Positions 1 to 6,268 of a stretch of DNA of 14,510 nucleotides are shown here, piece after piece (the first letter of the stretch is position 1; each line of letters begins with the position of its first letter). The notes below the pieces were generated by a model. The model was not told where the DNA came from and searched no databases. It was given only the letters and a program-made list of their open reading frames with translations. This stretch comes from Streptosporangiaceae bacterium (GTDB taxonomy: Bacteria; Actinomycetota; Actinomycetes; Streptosporangiales; Streptosporangiaceae). Made by a program: the position numbers and the translations under genes. The DNA lies in assembly GCA_030040475.1 (NCBI GenBank), contig JASHTQ010000004.1, positions 1 to 14,510 on the forward strand, written 5' to 3'.

Positions 1-81
1 CGGCATGGCCACTCGGCTTCTACGACCTAGATGCGAGAAACGGGCCCCCGCCGACACACCGACCCAAGGAGGTACCTTCTC

Positions 82-390
82 ATGACACAAGGAAGCCTGG
101 TTCAGCTCGAGCCGGGCCGCACCGAGCAGCCCAGCCCGTCTGCTCGGCTCACGATCGACGCCCGGATTCTGAAGACTACGGAGGAAATCGTCCCTCCTGG
201 CGAGGCGCACCGGCTCGCTGCCACATTCGGGTTGGTCGCGAGCGGCGTTACCGGCACGGCCGGAGCCGTTCTTACCCTGCGTATCGACCGCGGGCTAGCC
301 GGCATCGCGCTGGCGGAGCTTGTGCTGGCACTCGCGATTGCGGTGCTCGTCGCAGCCTGCGGCCGTCACGGCGACCAGACGCGCGGGTGA
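82..390 (+). CDS. Small membrane protein, two predicted helices, unknown function
   Basis: A 102-residue protein. I chose the ATG at 82 because AAGGAGG at 66-72 lies 9 nt upstream; an in-frame ATG at 31 has no such site. Residues 1-44 are polar and probably unstructured. Residues 45-66 and 71-93 are hydrophobic, separated by a short charged loop (R67, D69, R70), which suggests a two-helix hairpin in the cytoplasmic membrane. The tail is short and basic. C93 sits at the end of helix 2, but there is no N-terminal lipobox, so this is not a lipoprotein. I recognise no family. A perfect GC-rich hairpin follows 48 nt after the stop, so the gene probably forms its own transcription unit or ends one that begins left of the window. 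Confidence 0.7.
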   Translation: MTQGSLVQLEPGRTEQPSPSARLTIDARILKTTEEIVPPGEAHRLAATFGLVASGVTGTAGAVLTLRIDRGLAGIALAELVLALAIAVLVAACGRHGDQTRG

Positions 391-414
391 GCACGGGAAT
401 CTGCGGGTGAGGAA

Positions 415-430
415 GGCCCCTGGCGGGGCC
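415..430. terminator. Short perfect hairpin downstream of the membrane protein gene
   Basis: GGCCCC-tggc-GGGGCC is a 6-bp perfect stem with a 4-nt loop, 24 nt after the stop at 390. No T-run follows. It may be an accessory hairpin to the larger one at 438-463. Confidence 0.3.
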
Positions 431-437
431 AGCTGGA

Positions 438-463
438 CGGCCGGGCCGACTGCGGCCCGGCCG
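438..463 (+). terminator. Intrinsic terminator-like hairpin
   Basis: A perfect 10-bp stem (CGGCCGGGCC / GGCCCGGCCG) with a 6-nt loop (gactgc) is followed by a T-containing stretch (gatttggttt, 464-473). The T content downstream suits termination of the plus-strand gene ending at 390. The symmetrical stem could also serve the minus-strand gene at 630-905. Confidence 0.6.
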
Positions 464-629
464 GATTTGGTTTCGCCGAGCCCCTCTGCCGAGCTCTCGT
501 TGGCGGGCCGACACGCCAAGCTCTGGTCCGCCCGGCCCTGACTCGCGCGGCCATGACTCGCGACACCCCGATGCGCGACACACCCGATGCGCGCGACCCT
601 GGTCCGCGGGGGTGCGGGGCCAGCGCTCG

Positions 630-827
630 TCACAGGAACCGGACGAGCTGGTTCTCTCCAGTCTCCCGGTCCCGGATAATCAGGTCCTGGCCTGCCCGCA
701 ACTGCGCGTCGATGAACTCATACAGCGTGATCGCGCGGTTCACCAGGTCGGTCTTCGACAAGCTGGTCCGCTCCTGGAGACGCTGGAGATCGTCAGAAGA
801 CTGCGGGATCAGGGCCACGGTGATCCG
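630..827. repeat. Left copy of a 198-bp inverted repeat (RHH gene duplication)
   Basis: This segment, from the RITVAL codons to the stop, aligns without gaps to 13318-13515 on the opposite strand, with clearly similar nucleotides (I estimate about 80% by eye). The copies are in inverted orientation about 12.5 kb apart. It is best explained as a gene duplication plus inversion or island capture. I see no terminal repeats or transposase that would make it a classical mobile element. Confidence 0.7.
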
Positions 828-905
828 CTCAGGCGGCTGGCGGACGGCCTCATCCCTGCCCTCAGCATCCTCCTTGACACGATAACCACCCGGACCAGCT
901 GGCAT
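630..905 (-). CDS. Ribbon-helix-helix (MetJ/Arc-like) DNA-binding protein, left paralogue
   Basis: A 91-residue protein starting at ATG 905, with GGGAGG at about 916-921 as ribosome binding site. Residues 1-26 are a variable polar arm. Residues 27-31 (ITVAL) look like the DNA-contacting beta strand of an RHH protein, followed by two helices, the second starting near the SKTDLVNRAITLYEFI segment. The last 65 residues match the protein at 13255-13515 at 57 of 65 positions, both ending in ENQLVRFL. RHH proteins of this kind usually dimerise and bind short repeats, often repressing their own promoter. No toxin-like partner lies beside it, so it looks like an orphan regulator rather than a toxin-antitoxin module. 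Two CACAAC motifs (953-981 on the complementary strand) lie upstream, as they do for the paralogue. Confidence 0.8.
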   Translation of the reverse strand: MPAGPGGYRVKEDAEGRDEAVRQPPERITVALIPQSSDDLQRLQERTSLSKTDLVNRAITLYEFIDAQLRAGQDLIIRDRETGENQLVRFL

Positions 906-1238
906 TGTGTACGACCCTCCCTGGCGGCTTATCGTCTGCCGTCATCCCTCAAAGTTGTGCAGCAGGGCGGCAGTAGTTGTGAATCTGAGCCACCGGCTTG
1001 CAGAACTAAGCTGTTGTATTGTCAGTCTTGCTGCCGTGAGACTAACATCACAATGCTGCAGCTTACAAGCTTAGAGCGCAGTTGTTATACAGTTTCTACA
1101 GTTTTGTCCCGCGCCCGTGCCCGGTGTTACCGCGGGTCATCGCAGCAAGACCTGCCGTCTCCTGTTGAACGTCCGGTCGGCTGACTTGGTTCATGCCGTC
1201 GCGGGATCGACAGCCCGCAGGGGCACTCCGTGGCCGGC
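906..1238. other. AT-richer intergenic region upstream of the left RHH gene
   Basis: About 330 bases without a supported gene. On the minus strand it should hold the promoter of the RHH gene. It contains two GTTGTG motifs (954-959, 976-981), a direct repeat TACAGTTT at 1088-1095 and 1097-1104, and a loose dyad TAAGCTG (1008-1014) / CAGCTTA (1059-1065). ORFs here have no ribosome binding site and no actinobacterial codon bias. Confidence 0.5.
953..981 (-). promoter_or_regulatory. Two CACAACT motifs, candidate RHH operator
   Basis: CACAACT occurs on the minus strand at 953-959 and 975-981, 22 bp apart, within 80 nt of the RHH start codon. The paralogue's leader has the same core at 21-bp spacing (13132-13201). 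RHH dimers commonly bind tandem sites about two helical turns apart. No binding evidence exists here. Confidence 0.35.
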
Positions 1239-1418
1239 TCAGTCCGCCTGGTCCTCCGGCTCGCCGGGCGGAGCATACGGCTGCTCCCCGGGAACGAGCA
1301 CGTCATCCGGCAGCAACGCGATGCACAGCTCGGCCGCGATGGTTGGTTCTTCCTCCGTCATCGGCAGCGCGGCGCTTCGCCCGAAGATGTCCCGCCAGAG
1401 CGGGAGGTAGAACGTCAT
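1239..1418 (-). CDS. Small protein of 59 residues, unknown function
   Basis: ATG at 1418 is preceded on the minus strand by AGGGAGGGG, ending about 4 nt before the start, a strong ribosome binding site. Codons are GC-biased at the third position, as in neighbouring real genes. The protein begins MTFYLPLWRDIFGRSA, continues with an acidic stretch (TEEEP), a short helix-like segment with one cysteine (AAELCIALLPDD), and a Pro/Glu-rich acidic tail ending PEDQAD. I do not recognise a family. The size and the acidic, probably unstructured tail would fit a small regulator or a peptide substrate, but it is almost 10 kb from the radical SAM gene and on the other strand, so I do not call it a precursor. 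The strong Shine-Dalgarno is the main reason to believe it. Confidence 0.5.
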   Translation of the reverse strand: MTFYLPLWRDIFGRSAALPMTEEEPTIAAELCIALLPDDVLVPGEQPYAPPGEPEDQAD

Positions 1419-1526
1419 TGGCCCCTCCCTAGGTAGAAGGTCTAGGCAGCCAGGGCGCCAGCCAGGCGAGGTGTCGTCTTCGAGCCTCCCCGAGGGCTGA
1501 CAGGTCAGCGATCTGATGATGTATCG

Positions 1527-1543
1527 CTTGAGGCACTCTCAAG
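1527..1543. promoter_or_regulatory. CTTGAG-N5-CTCAAG palindrome, candidate operator
   Basis: Perfect 6-bp half sites CTTGAG and CTCAAG with a 5-nt spacer lie between the divergent 59-residue ORF and the ROK gene. A related imperfect dyad, CTTGAG-N6-CTTAAG, lies at 1671-1688 just before the ROK ribosome binding site. ROK regulators often bind such symmetrical sites near their own gene. The link is an inference. Confidence 0.35.
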
Positions 1544-1573
1544 TCTTGACGTACTAGTGGAGCATCAGTGTGG

Positions 1574-1603
1574 TTGAACCTAGCAGTATCGATCAGCTAT
1601 AGC
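1574..1603 (+). promoter_or_regulatory. Candidate sigma70-type promoter for the ROK gene
   Basis: TTGAAC (1574-1579), 18-bp spacer, TATAGC (1598-1603), 98 nt before the GTG start. Other -10-like hexamers nearby make the exact promoter uncertain. Confidence 0.35.
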
Positions 1604-1670
1604 AAGTAATTCATCACTATAGACTTATATACTTTGTTCAGGTGTCTATCGCTACCTTGTAGTACGCTGT

Positions 1671-1688
1671 CTTGAGCTGCTGCTTAAG
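1671..1688. promoter_or_regulatory. Imperfect CTTGAG dyad next to the ROK start
   Basis: CTTGAG (1671-1676), 6-nt spacer, CTTAAG (1683-1688). It is one base from the ideal complement of the palindrome at 1527-1543 and runs into the ribosome binding site of the ROK gene. A protein bound here could block translation or transcript elongation. Confidence 0.25.
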
Positions 1689-1700
1689 AAAGAGGCGTCA

Positions 1701-3260
1701 GTGAAGCACCCGATGTGGAGTGGGCTACTGGAATCGATGTCCAGCGGCACCAAGCCCGACGGCACCAGGCACGATCCCGGCGGTAGCTCGACCATGCTCG
1801 GGGAAGTGCTGATCCGCGTGGCCGTGGCAGGGCGGCCGGTCCCCCGCAGCGAGATCGGCAAGGGCAACATGCTCATCCAGCCGAGCGTTCTGGCCTCCGG
1901 GACCGTGGGTAAGGCCGTCGATGCCCTGGTCAGGGAGGACCTGCTGAGAGCGGAAGACACCGTGAAGAGCGGCCTGCCCGGTCCTCCCATCACGCCGCTG
2001 CGGCTCGACAGCGACAAGTGGGCCATCGTCGGAATCCACATAGACCAGCAGCACGAGGGCCCCGACAAGCTGGCCGGGATCGTCTGCGGGCTGGACAGGA
2101 AGCCGCTCTGCGGCCTCGTCGAGGTAACGGCGCCCAAGACGGGCGGTCAGCATGACGTGGGTGAGCTGGTCGAAGTGATCGGCAGCCTGACCCGGGCACT
2201 GCTGGCCGGCCTGCCCGGCCGGCGCAGGTTCCTCGGGGTGGGGGTCGAGATCGGCGGCCACGTGCACCAGGGGGTGGTGAAGGACTCGGTGCACGCTCAC
2301 TGGAGCCAGGTAGATCTCAACCAGGTGCTCGCGGACGTGCTCAGCGAGATCCGGGACCTGAACGGCGTCCCCGTCGTGGTCGAGAACGATGTCAACGCGC
2401 TGGCCATCCACGGTTACTACGAGCGGAGCTTCGACGGACTCGACATCGCGCTTGTCACGGTGTTCAGGCAGGGCGTGGGCGGCGCGCTGTTGCTGAACGA
2501 CCGCATGTACCGCGGCATCCGCGGCATGGCACCCGAGCCCGGGCACGTCGCCGTCGAGTACCCGCAAGACCAGCCCCAGGCGGCGCGATCGGCGACGCCG
2601 AGCACCGCAGCCGGCCCGACCTTCGCGGACGAGTGCCTGTGCAGCACGAAGGAGCGCAAGGCCTACGGCCACGTCGACACGCTGGCCGTGCCCGCGCGCA
2701 TCGAGGGACAGCTGGCGGCCTTGAATAATGGCCAGAAGACCAGCCTGGAGGAGGCGGCCGCCGCCCCGCTGGCCATCCAGCGCGACGAGACCACGTTCGT
2801 GTTCAGCCACGAGGCGGTGGTCATGCGGCGGGCGGGCCGCGCGCTTGGCCGCGGCCTGACCGACATGATCAACATTCTCAATCCCGGGTACCTCGTCCTC
2901 CGGCTGCCCAGGGCGCTGGCCACGCCGGCGCCGCAAACCAGCGGCACCGAGTACCTGGCGGCCGCCGAACGCGAGATCGACGGCGCCTATTCCACCAGTC
3001 CAGCCGATGCCCGGCGCGGAAAGCACCGCCTTGCGGTGCTTAGCTACGACGACGAGAACGTCGCCCGCGAGGGCGCCATCGCCGCCGCCACCACCGTGTT
3101 CAATGGCTTCATCGAGCACGCCAGGGGCCTGGACGGCTGCGACCCCGCCGACGCGGGCAGCAGGCGAGCCGGGCCGTCGCGCCGGATCGCGCGCGAGCCG
3201 GCGCGACGGCCGGCCGCAGCCGACCGGACGCCGGTGCCAGGCGTCCCGGTCAGCGGCTAA
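1701..3260 (+). CDS. ROK-family protein with N-terminal winged helix (probable transcriptional regulator)
   Basis: A 519-residue protein from GTG 1701; GAGG at 1692-1695 is the likely ribosome binding site. Residues about 32-105 form a winged helix-like region and the rest an actin/hexokinase-fold ROK domain. The signature ENDVNA is at 228-233, with the position of the catalytic aspartate at D230. A glycine-rich loop (RQGVGG) and EPGHV at 279-283 follow; H282 corresponds to a zinc ligand in typical ROK proteins. The cysteine motif, normally CxCGxxGC, is reduced to C312 and C314, so zinc binding is doubtful. The fold's usual end lies near residue 480, and the last 40 residues are a Pro/Arg/Ala-rich tail. 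Known relatives (NagC, XylR, Mlc) repress sugar genes, but no sugar enzyme or transporter is adjacent, so the effector is unknown. Confidence 0.85.
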   Translation: MKHPMWSGLLESMSSGTKPDGTRHDPGGSSTMLGEVLIRVAVAGRPVPRSEIGKGNMLIQPSVLASGTVGKAVDALVREDLLRAEDTVKSGLPGPPITPLRLDSDKWAIVGIHIDQQHEGPDKLAGIVCGLDRKPLCGLVEVTAPKTGGQHDVGELVEVIGSLTRALLAGLPGRRRFLGVGVEIGGHVHQGVVKDSVHAHWSQVDLNQVLADVLSEIRDLNGVPVVVENDVNALAIHGYYERSFDGLDIALVTVFRQGVGGALLLNDRMYRGIRGMAPEPGHVAVEYPQDQPQAARSATPSTAAGPTFADECLCSTKERKAYGHVDTLAVPARIEGQLAALNNGQKTSLEEAAAAPLAIQRDETTFVFSHEAVVMRRAGRALGRGLTDMINILNPGYLVLRLPRALATPAPQTSGTEYLAAAEREIDGAYSTSPADARRGKHRLAVLSYDDENVAREGAIAAATTVFNGFIEHARGLDGCDPADAGSRRAGPSRRIAREPARRPAAADRTPVPGVPVSG

Positions 3261-3632
3261 GCTCCTGCGACCCCGGAAGACCAGCGGCGGGACGAGGATC
3301 TCCAGCACCACCACGACGGTCACGCTGATCGGCGACAGGTGCGCCGATCCGGCCCCGAACAGCGTGCCGATCACCGCGAACGGCCACATGACCGCGAGCA
3401 CTATCCGCTCCACCGTGCGGAGCAGCCGATCGGCCTCGGCGTCCGGGACGGTGAGATGCGCGCCGATCGCCACGGGCATGAGCCGCCCCAGCCAGCTGAG
3501 CCAGCGGCTCCTCGGCCTGCCCTGGGCATCATCCCTGTCGAGGTAGATGAAGACCTCCGCCCTCGAGCTGGGCCGCGGGTCGTCCGGGTCGGGCCGGAAC
3601 ATCCCGGTAGGCCCGTCCGGCGGCAGTGCCAT
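3261..3632 (-). CDS. Two-helix membrane protein, unknown function, with no stop before it enters the ROK gene
   Basis: ATG at 3632 is preceded by AAAGGAGG (about 11 nt upstream) and by a good promoter (3690-3718), so a real gene starts here. Residues 1-25 are Pro/Asp-rich. Residues 26-32 (EVFIYLD) may be a strand. Residues 77-95 and 101-119 are strongly hydrophobic, followed by a basic FRGRR. About 124 residues fit between the start and the ROK stop. The frame then has no stop until 1725, giving a nominal 635-residue product whose last 511 residues are antisense to the ROK gene and look like shadow sequence. A one-base shift near the GGGG run around 3277-3280 would end the protein at a TAG (3257-3259). 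I therefore give only the supported part. It may be frameshifted or have lost its stop. Confidence 0.55.
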
Positions 3633-3689
3633 GAGAGATCAGCCCTCCTTTCAGCCAACGCCAAGAACTGGCTTCGGCCCCATGACCAT

Positions 3690-3718
3690 ACGATAGATGA
3701 AGAAACAGCATAATTCAA
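3690..3718 (-). promoter_or_regulatory. Sigma70-type promoter for the minus-strand membrane protein
   Basis: Read on the minus strand: TTGAAT (3718-3713), 17-bp spacer, TATCGT (3695-3690), 57 nt before the ATG at 3632. Spacing is ideal and the surrounding DNA is AT-rich. Confidence 0.5.
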
Positions 3719-3744
3719 CTGCTAGAAAAACAGTTATTTAGCAG
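3719..3744. promoter_or_regulatory. Inverted repeat in the divergent promoter region
   Basis: CTGCTA (3719-3724) and TAGCAG (3739-3744) pair across 14 nt. A competing pair AACTG (3717-3721) / CAGTT (3731-3735) overlaps it. It lies next to the -35 of the leftward promoter, between divergent genes, as an operator might. Confidence 0.25.
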
Positions 3745-3820
3745 CATACTCCTGTGCAGGTCCGCTGGAACCGGTATCCGGCGGGGAACGTTGTGATGGT
3801 GTCACGGAACGGGAGGCGCC

Positions 3821-5533
3821 GTGGAATGGGAGCAGGTCAAGCGGGTCCTTGACCGCCAGGTCAAGGACCGTTTCCCGGCCGGGCTCGTGCGCCGGGCAGA
3901 GCTGCTGCGGCACGGCGAGGAGCCGGGGATCGGGCCTGGCGAGCTAAAGGTGCGGGTGTTTATCCCAGCGCCGGATGGGGCCGACGAACACGAGAGAGCA
4001 CTCGTGGAGTGGGAGCGGGCGCACGGGGATGAGATGGCGGAGCTGCGACGCGAGGTGTCGCTGCGGCTGCCCTCGGCCCGGGTGATCGAGTTCACCGTCG
4101 AGGGTGCCGGGCCCGATGCGCCCCGGATCACGATGGCGGACGACGGGTCGCTGGCGGGCGAGCAGATGTCCGGACGGGAGATCGTGACCGCCGCGCTCGC
4201 GCTGCTGCGATCCAACTACGTGTTCCCCGAGCAGGCCGAGCAGGTCGCCGCCGCGGTCGAGACCAGGATGGCAGCCGGGGAGTATGACAACCTGGACGTG
4301 ATCGCGCTGACCGACCTGGTCACCGTGCACCTGCAGGAGGCCAGCGACGACAGGCACCTAGCGCTGCGGCTCGGCGGCGGACCGCAGCCACGGCCGGAGC
4401 CAGGACCGGGGCCAGAACCGCAGCCACGGCCGGCGCCAGGACCGGGGCCGGGGTCCGGGCGGGGACCTGGGCGGGGACCTGGGCGGGACGATCCGGAGGA
4501 GCTCAAGGACCACGAGGCCCGCAGGCTGGCCATGCGGCAGCGCGGCCGGCTGGATAACTTCGGCATCAGGCGGGTGGAGCGGCTGGACGGGAACGTCGGC
4601 TACCTGGACGTGCGCCGGGTGCCGCTGCCGGGGAACGCGGGACCCGCCATCACCGCGGCGATGGAGCTCGTCGCGGGGACGTACGCGCTCATCATCGACC
4701 TGCGGCACAACGGCGGCGGCTCGCCGGAGGGCGTCGTCTTCTGGTGCAGCTACCTGTTCGGCGACAAGCCGGTCCACCTCAACGACATCTTCCACGCCGA
4801 CACCGGGGAGACCCGGCAGTTCTGGGCGCTGCCGTACGTGCCAGGGACCCACTACACCGACAAGCCCGTGTACGTGCTGGCCGGCCACCACACGTTCTCC
4901 GGCGGCGAGGACTTCTGCTACACGCTGCAGGCGCTCGGCCGGGCCACCGTGATCGGCGAGCGGACCGGCGGCGGCGCGCACCCGACCCGGCCGTTCCCGA
5001 TCAGCCCCGCGGTGCACATCGCGATACCGTTCGCGCGTTCGGTCAACCCCGTCACCGGCACGAACTGGCAGGGCACCGGCGTCGTGCCCGACGTCGCGGT
5101 GCCGGAGGACCAGGCCTACGACGTCGCGTACGCGCGGGCGCTGCGCCACGTGCTGGCCCTGGACGAGGTGCCGCCGCCGATCGAGCACGAGGCGCGTGAC
5201 GCGCTGGCCGCGCTACCCGCGCTGGCCGCGCAGGACGAGCCGTCCCCGTTACATGGCGCGCAGCAGCCGCTTAACCGCGCGACCCAGCAGGACGCCGGCT
5301 CGGTTGGGCCGGCTCCCATGGGGTGCTCCACAGTGAGGGCACGGAGGCAGCTGCTCAAATTCGAACACCAGCGCGGCACGTTTGGTCGGCTCTTCGACGA
5401 TGGCCAGGTAGTCGGGGCCGAGCGGCTCCGTGGAAATGATCAACTCGCTAGCCACGGAGTGCTCGTCCTCGTTAAGCCAATCGTTTCTCACCGCCGCTGC
5501 CTCCCACCCTGCCGGGGATGCTCCTTGCCCTAA
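3821..5533 (+). CDS. S41 family peptidase (IRBP/tricorn-like), with antisense-derived C-terminal tail
   Basis: 570 residues from GTG 3821, with GGGAGG at 3811-3816. Residues 1-110 are an unrecognised acidic region. Residues about 115-180 match the helical N-terminal domain of IRBP-type S41 peptidases (LRSNYVFPEQAEQ). Residues about 186-224 are a Pro/Gly/Arg linker built from DNA repeats. The catalytic S41 domain follows: DLRHNGGG at 293-300, HTFSGGEDF with the probable nucleophile S360, and GERTGGGAHP at 379-388. The domain ends near residue 450. No signal peptide or membrane segment is visible, so it should be cytoplasmic. From about residue 475 the frame runs antisense to the gene at 5249-5491, and this tail does not look like S41 sequence. 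The original stop has probably been lost. The substrate is unknown; a role in peptide turnover is a guess. Confidence 0.85.
   Translation: MEWEQVKRVLDRQVKDRFPAGLVRRAELLRHGEEPGIGPGELKVRVFIPAPDGADEHERALVEWERAHGDEMAELRREVSLRLPSARVIEFTVEGAGPDAPRITMADDGSLAGEQMSGREIVTAALALLRSNYVFPEQAEQVAAAVETRMAAGEYDNLDVIALTDLVTVHLQEASDDRHLALRLGGGPQPRPEPGPGPEPQPRPAPGPGPGSGRGPGRGPGRDDPEELKDHEARRLAMRQRGRLDNFGIRRVERLDGNVGYLDVRRVPLPGNAGPAITAAMELVAGTYALIIDLRHNGGGSPEGVVFWCSYLFGDKPVHLNDIFHADTGETRQFWALPYVPGTHYTDKPVYVLAGHHTFSGGEDFCYTLQALGRATVIGERTGGGAHPTRPFPISPAVHIAIPFARSVNPVTGTNWQGTGVVPDVAVPEDQAYDVAYARALRHVLALDEVPPPIEHEARDALAALPALAAQDEPSPLHGAQQPLNRATQQDAGSVGPAPMGCSTVRARRQLLKFEHQRGTFGRLFDDGQVVGAERLRGNDQLASHGVLVLVKPIVSHRRCLPPCRGCSLP
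4382..4487. repeat. Two sets of in-frame tandem repeats coding the Pro/Gly linker of the S41 peptidase
   Basis: A 36-bp unit occurs twice (4382-4417, 4418-4453) with four differences. It is followed by a 12-bp unit GGGCGGGGACCT at 4457-4468 and 4469-4480 and a partial third copy (4481-4487). All unit lengths are multiples of three, so copy-number change would lengthen or shorten the linker without a frameshift. Confidence 0.85.
5249..5491 (-). CDS. Small protein with a CPHC motif, unknown function
   Basis: 80 residues, with a GTG start at 5491 preceded by GGGAGG about 8 nt upstream and a TAA stop at 5249-5251. The composition is that of a real protein: an acidic N-terminus (WLNEDEHS), an alternating hydrophobic region (YLAIVEEP, AALVFEFEQL), then CPHCGAPHGS at about residues 51-60 and a basic tail. 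The single CxxC with nearby histidine could be half of a zinc site. I do not recognise the family. The gene lies entirely inside the 3' part of the S41 reading frame on the opposite strand. Its stop sits just where the S41 protein would be expected to end, so the two genes were probably originally convergent neighbours. Confidence 0.6.
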   Translation of the reverse strand: MRNDWLNEDEHSVASELIISTEPLGPDYLAIVEEPTKRAALVFEFEQLPPCPHCGAPHGSRPNRAGVLLGRAVKRLLRAM

Positions 5534-6264
5534 GGCCTTCGCGTCAGCATACAGTATGTTCGCCGTCTACCCAACCTGATCGTGCCGGATTGGTCAAATG
5601 AGCAAGGCGGTTTCGGAACAAAGCCGGCCGGCAGCGGCCGCTGCTCGTGGTATGCCCGGCGGCCCAGCCGGTAAACTGGGCTCTGAACTGCGGTTCTGCG
5701 GATCAAGGCAGGGACGGGCGCCCCGTTTCCATGCCTGCGGAGCGGGGCGCCTGTCCCCGGTGCAAGACGGCGTTCGATCCGACGGCGGCGCAGATCGTGC
5801 CCTCCTGCCGCTCGGACCCGCCGGGGACCCGGCGCGGACCCGGCGCGGAGCCGCCGAACAGACGCTCCCGCGCCGCCTTGGCCCGCCCGCTGCGGCGACC
5901 CGCGACGGCACCTGGCCGTGTCCGCGGGCGTTCCGGTGCGCTCCAACCCGTCACAGACTACGCTCCGCATTGTGCTAGTCTAGAACAACGAGCCATCGGG
6001 GGACGATTGCCAAGGAAAGGCGCCTGCTCGAATGAAGTATCTACTATCACTAGTTTCATGGGGATACATCCGGGTTAGCAAGACTCCGGCACACCTGCCG
6101 TGCCTGCAGGTTTCGTCACTATATCACCAATTCATTACGGAAGCCCTAGGACCCACACCGCACTCGGGCCAGAGCCGTAGAGTTGCTCCGATTCGGTACT
6201 TCCACCTATGCCGAACTGGAGCTATGATGATTACGGTCGAGCTGGCGTTTGGGTGTGAACGTGG
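5534..6264. other. Long region without a convincing gene, upstream of the TIR/STAND operon
   Basis: The GC-rich half (to about 5970) contains a 9-bp perfect hairpin GGCGCCCCG / CGGGGCGCC (5717-5725, 5743-5751, 17-nt loop) and an 11-bp tandem duplication GGACCCGGCGC (5825-5846). A plus-strand stretch coding GACPRCKTAFDPTAAQ (from about 5748) looks like half a zinc ribbon but lacks a ribosome binding site and a continuing domain; it may be a gene remnant. The AT-richer half (5975-6264) probably carries the operon promoter and leader, though I find no convincing -35/-10 pair. Confidence 0.5.
5717..5751. terminator. Perfect 9-bp inverted repeat after the S41 gene
   Basis: GGCGCCCCG, 17-nt loop, CGGGGCGCC, located 184 nt after the S41 stop. 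There is no T-run and the loop is long, so it could equally be a structural or protein-binding element. Confidence 0.2.
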
Positions 6265-6268
6265 TTGA
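6032..6268 (+). CDS. Candidate leader ORF overlapping the start of the TIR gene
   Basis: 78 codons from ATG 6032, with AAGGAAAGG at 6012-6020 upstream. The TGA at 6266-6268 overlaps the proposed TTG start at 6265-6267, the arrangement expected for translational coupling. Against it, third-position GC is only about half, unlike the neighbouring genes, and the sequence (MKYLLSLVSWGYI...) resembles no family. A shorter version from ATG 6225 or 6228 (14 or 13 residues, ending FGCERG, with GGAG just upstream) has the same stop and could act as a leader peptide. I regard the coding status as unproven. Confidence 0.25.
   Translation: MKYLLSLVSWGYIRVSKTPAHLPCLQVSSLYHQFITEALGPTPHSGQSRRVAPIRYFHLCRTGAMMITVELAFGCERG

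Larger units (their letters stand above)
1419..1700. other. Intergenic region with candidate operators upstream of the ROK gene
   Basis: About 280 bases without a gene. GC content drops sharply after about 1545. It holds two CTTGAG-type dyads (1527-1543, 1671-1688), several -10-like TATA motifs (1598-1603, 1618-1623, 1627-1632) and the sequence CTATAG twice, 20 bp apart (1597-1602, 1617-1622). Confidence 0.5.

Noticed and set aside
630..905. Type II toxin-antitoxin module around either RHH gene
   Set aside because: No adjacent ORF on the same strand has toxin-like size, start site or sequence at either copy.
4358..5188. 276-codon minus-strand ORF across the S41 catalytic domain
   Set aside because: Shadow frame with Arg/Val/Pro-rich sequence; the plus strand carries the recognisable S41 motifs.
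5960..6059. 33-codon minus-strand ORF (starts MKLVIVDTSFEQ) as a peptide gene
   Set aside because: Weak upstream site, antisense to the operon leader, and of a length expected by chance in this AT-richer stretch.
5730..6078. Plus-strand ORF with CPRCKTAFDPTAAQ, a possible zinc-ribbon protein
   Set aside because: Only one CxxC is followed by recognisable sequence, there is no ribosome binding site, and the rest is Arg/Pro/Ala-rich. At best a remnant; noted in the intergenic entry.
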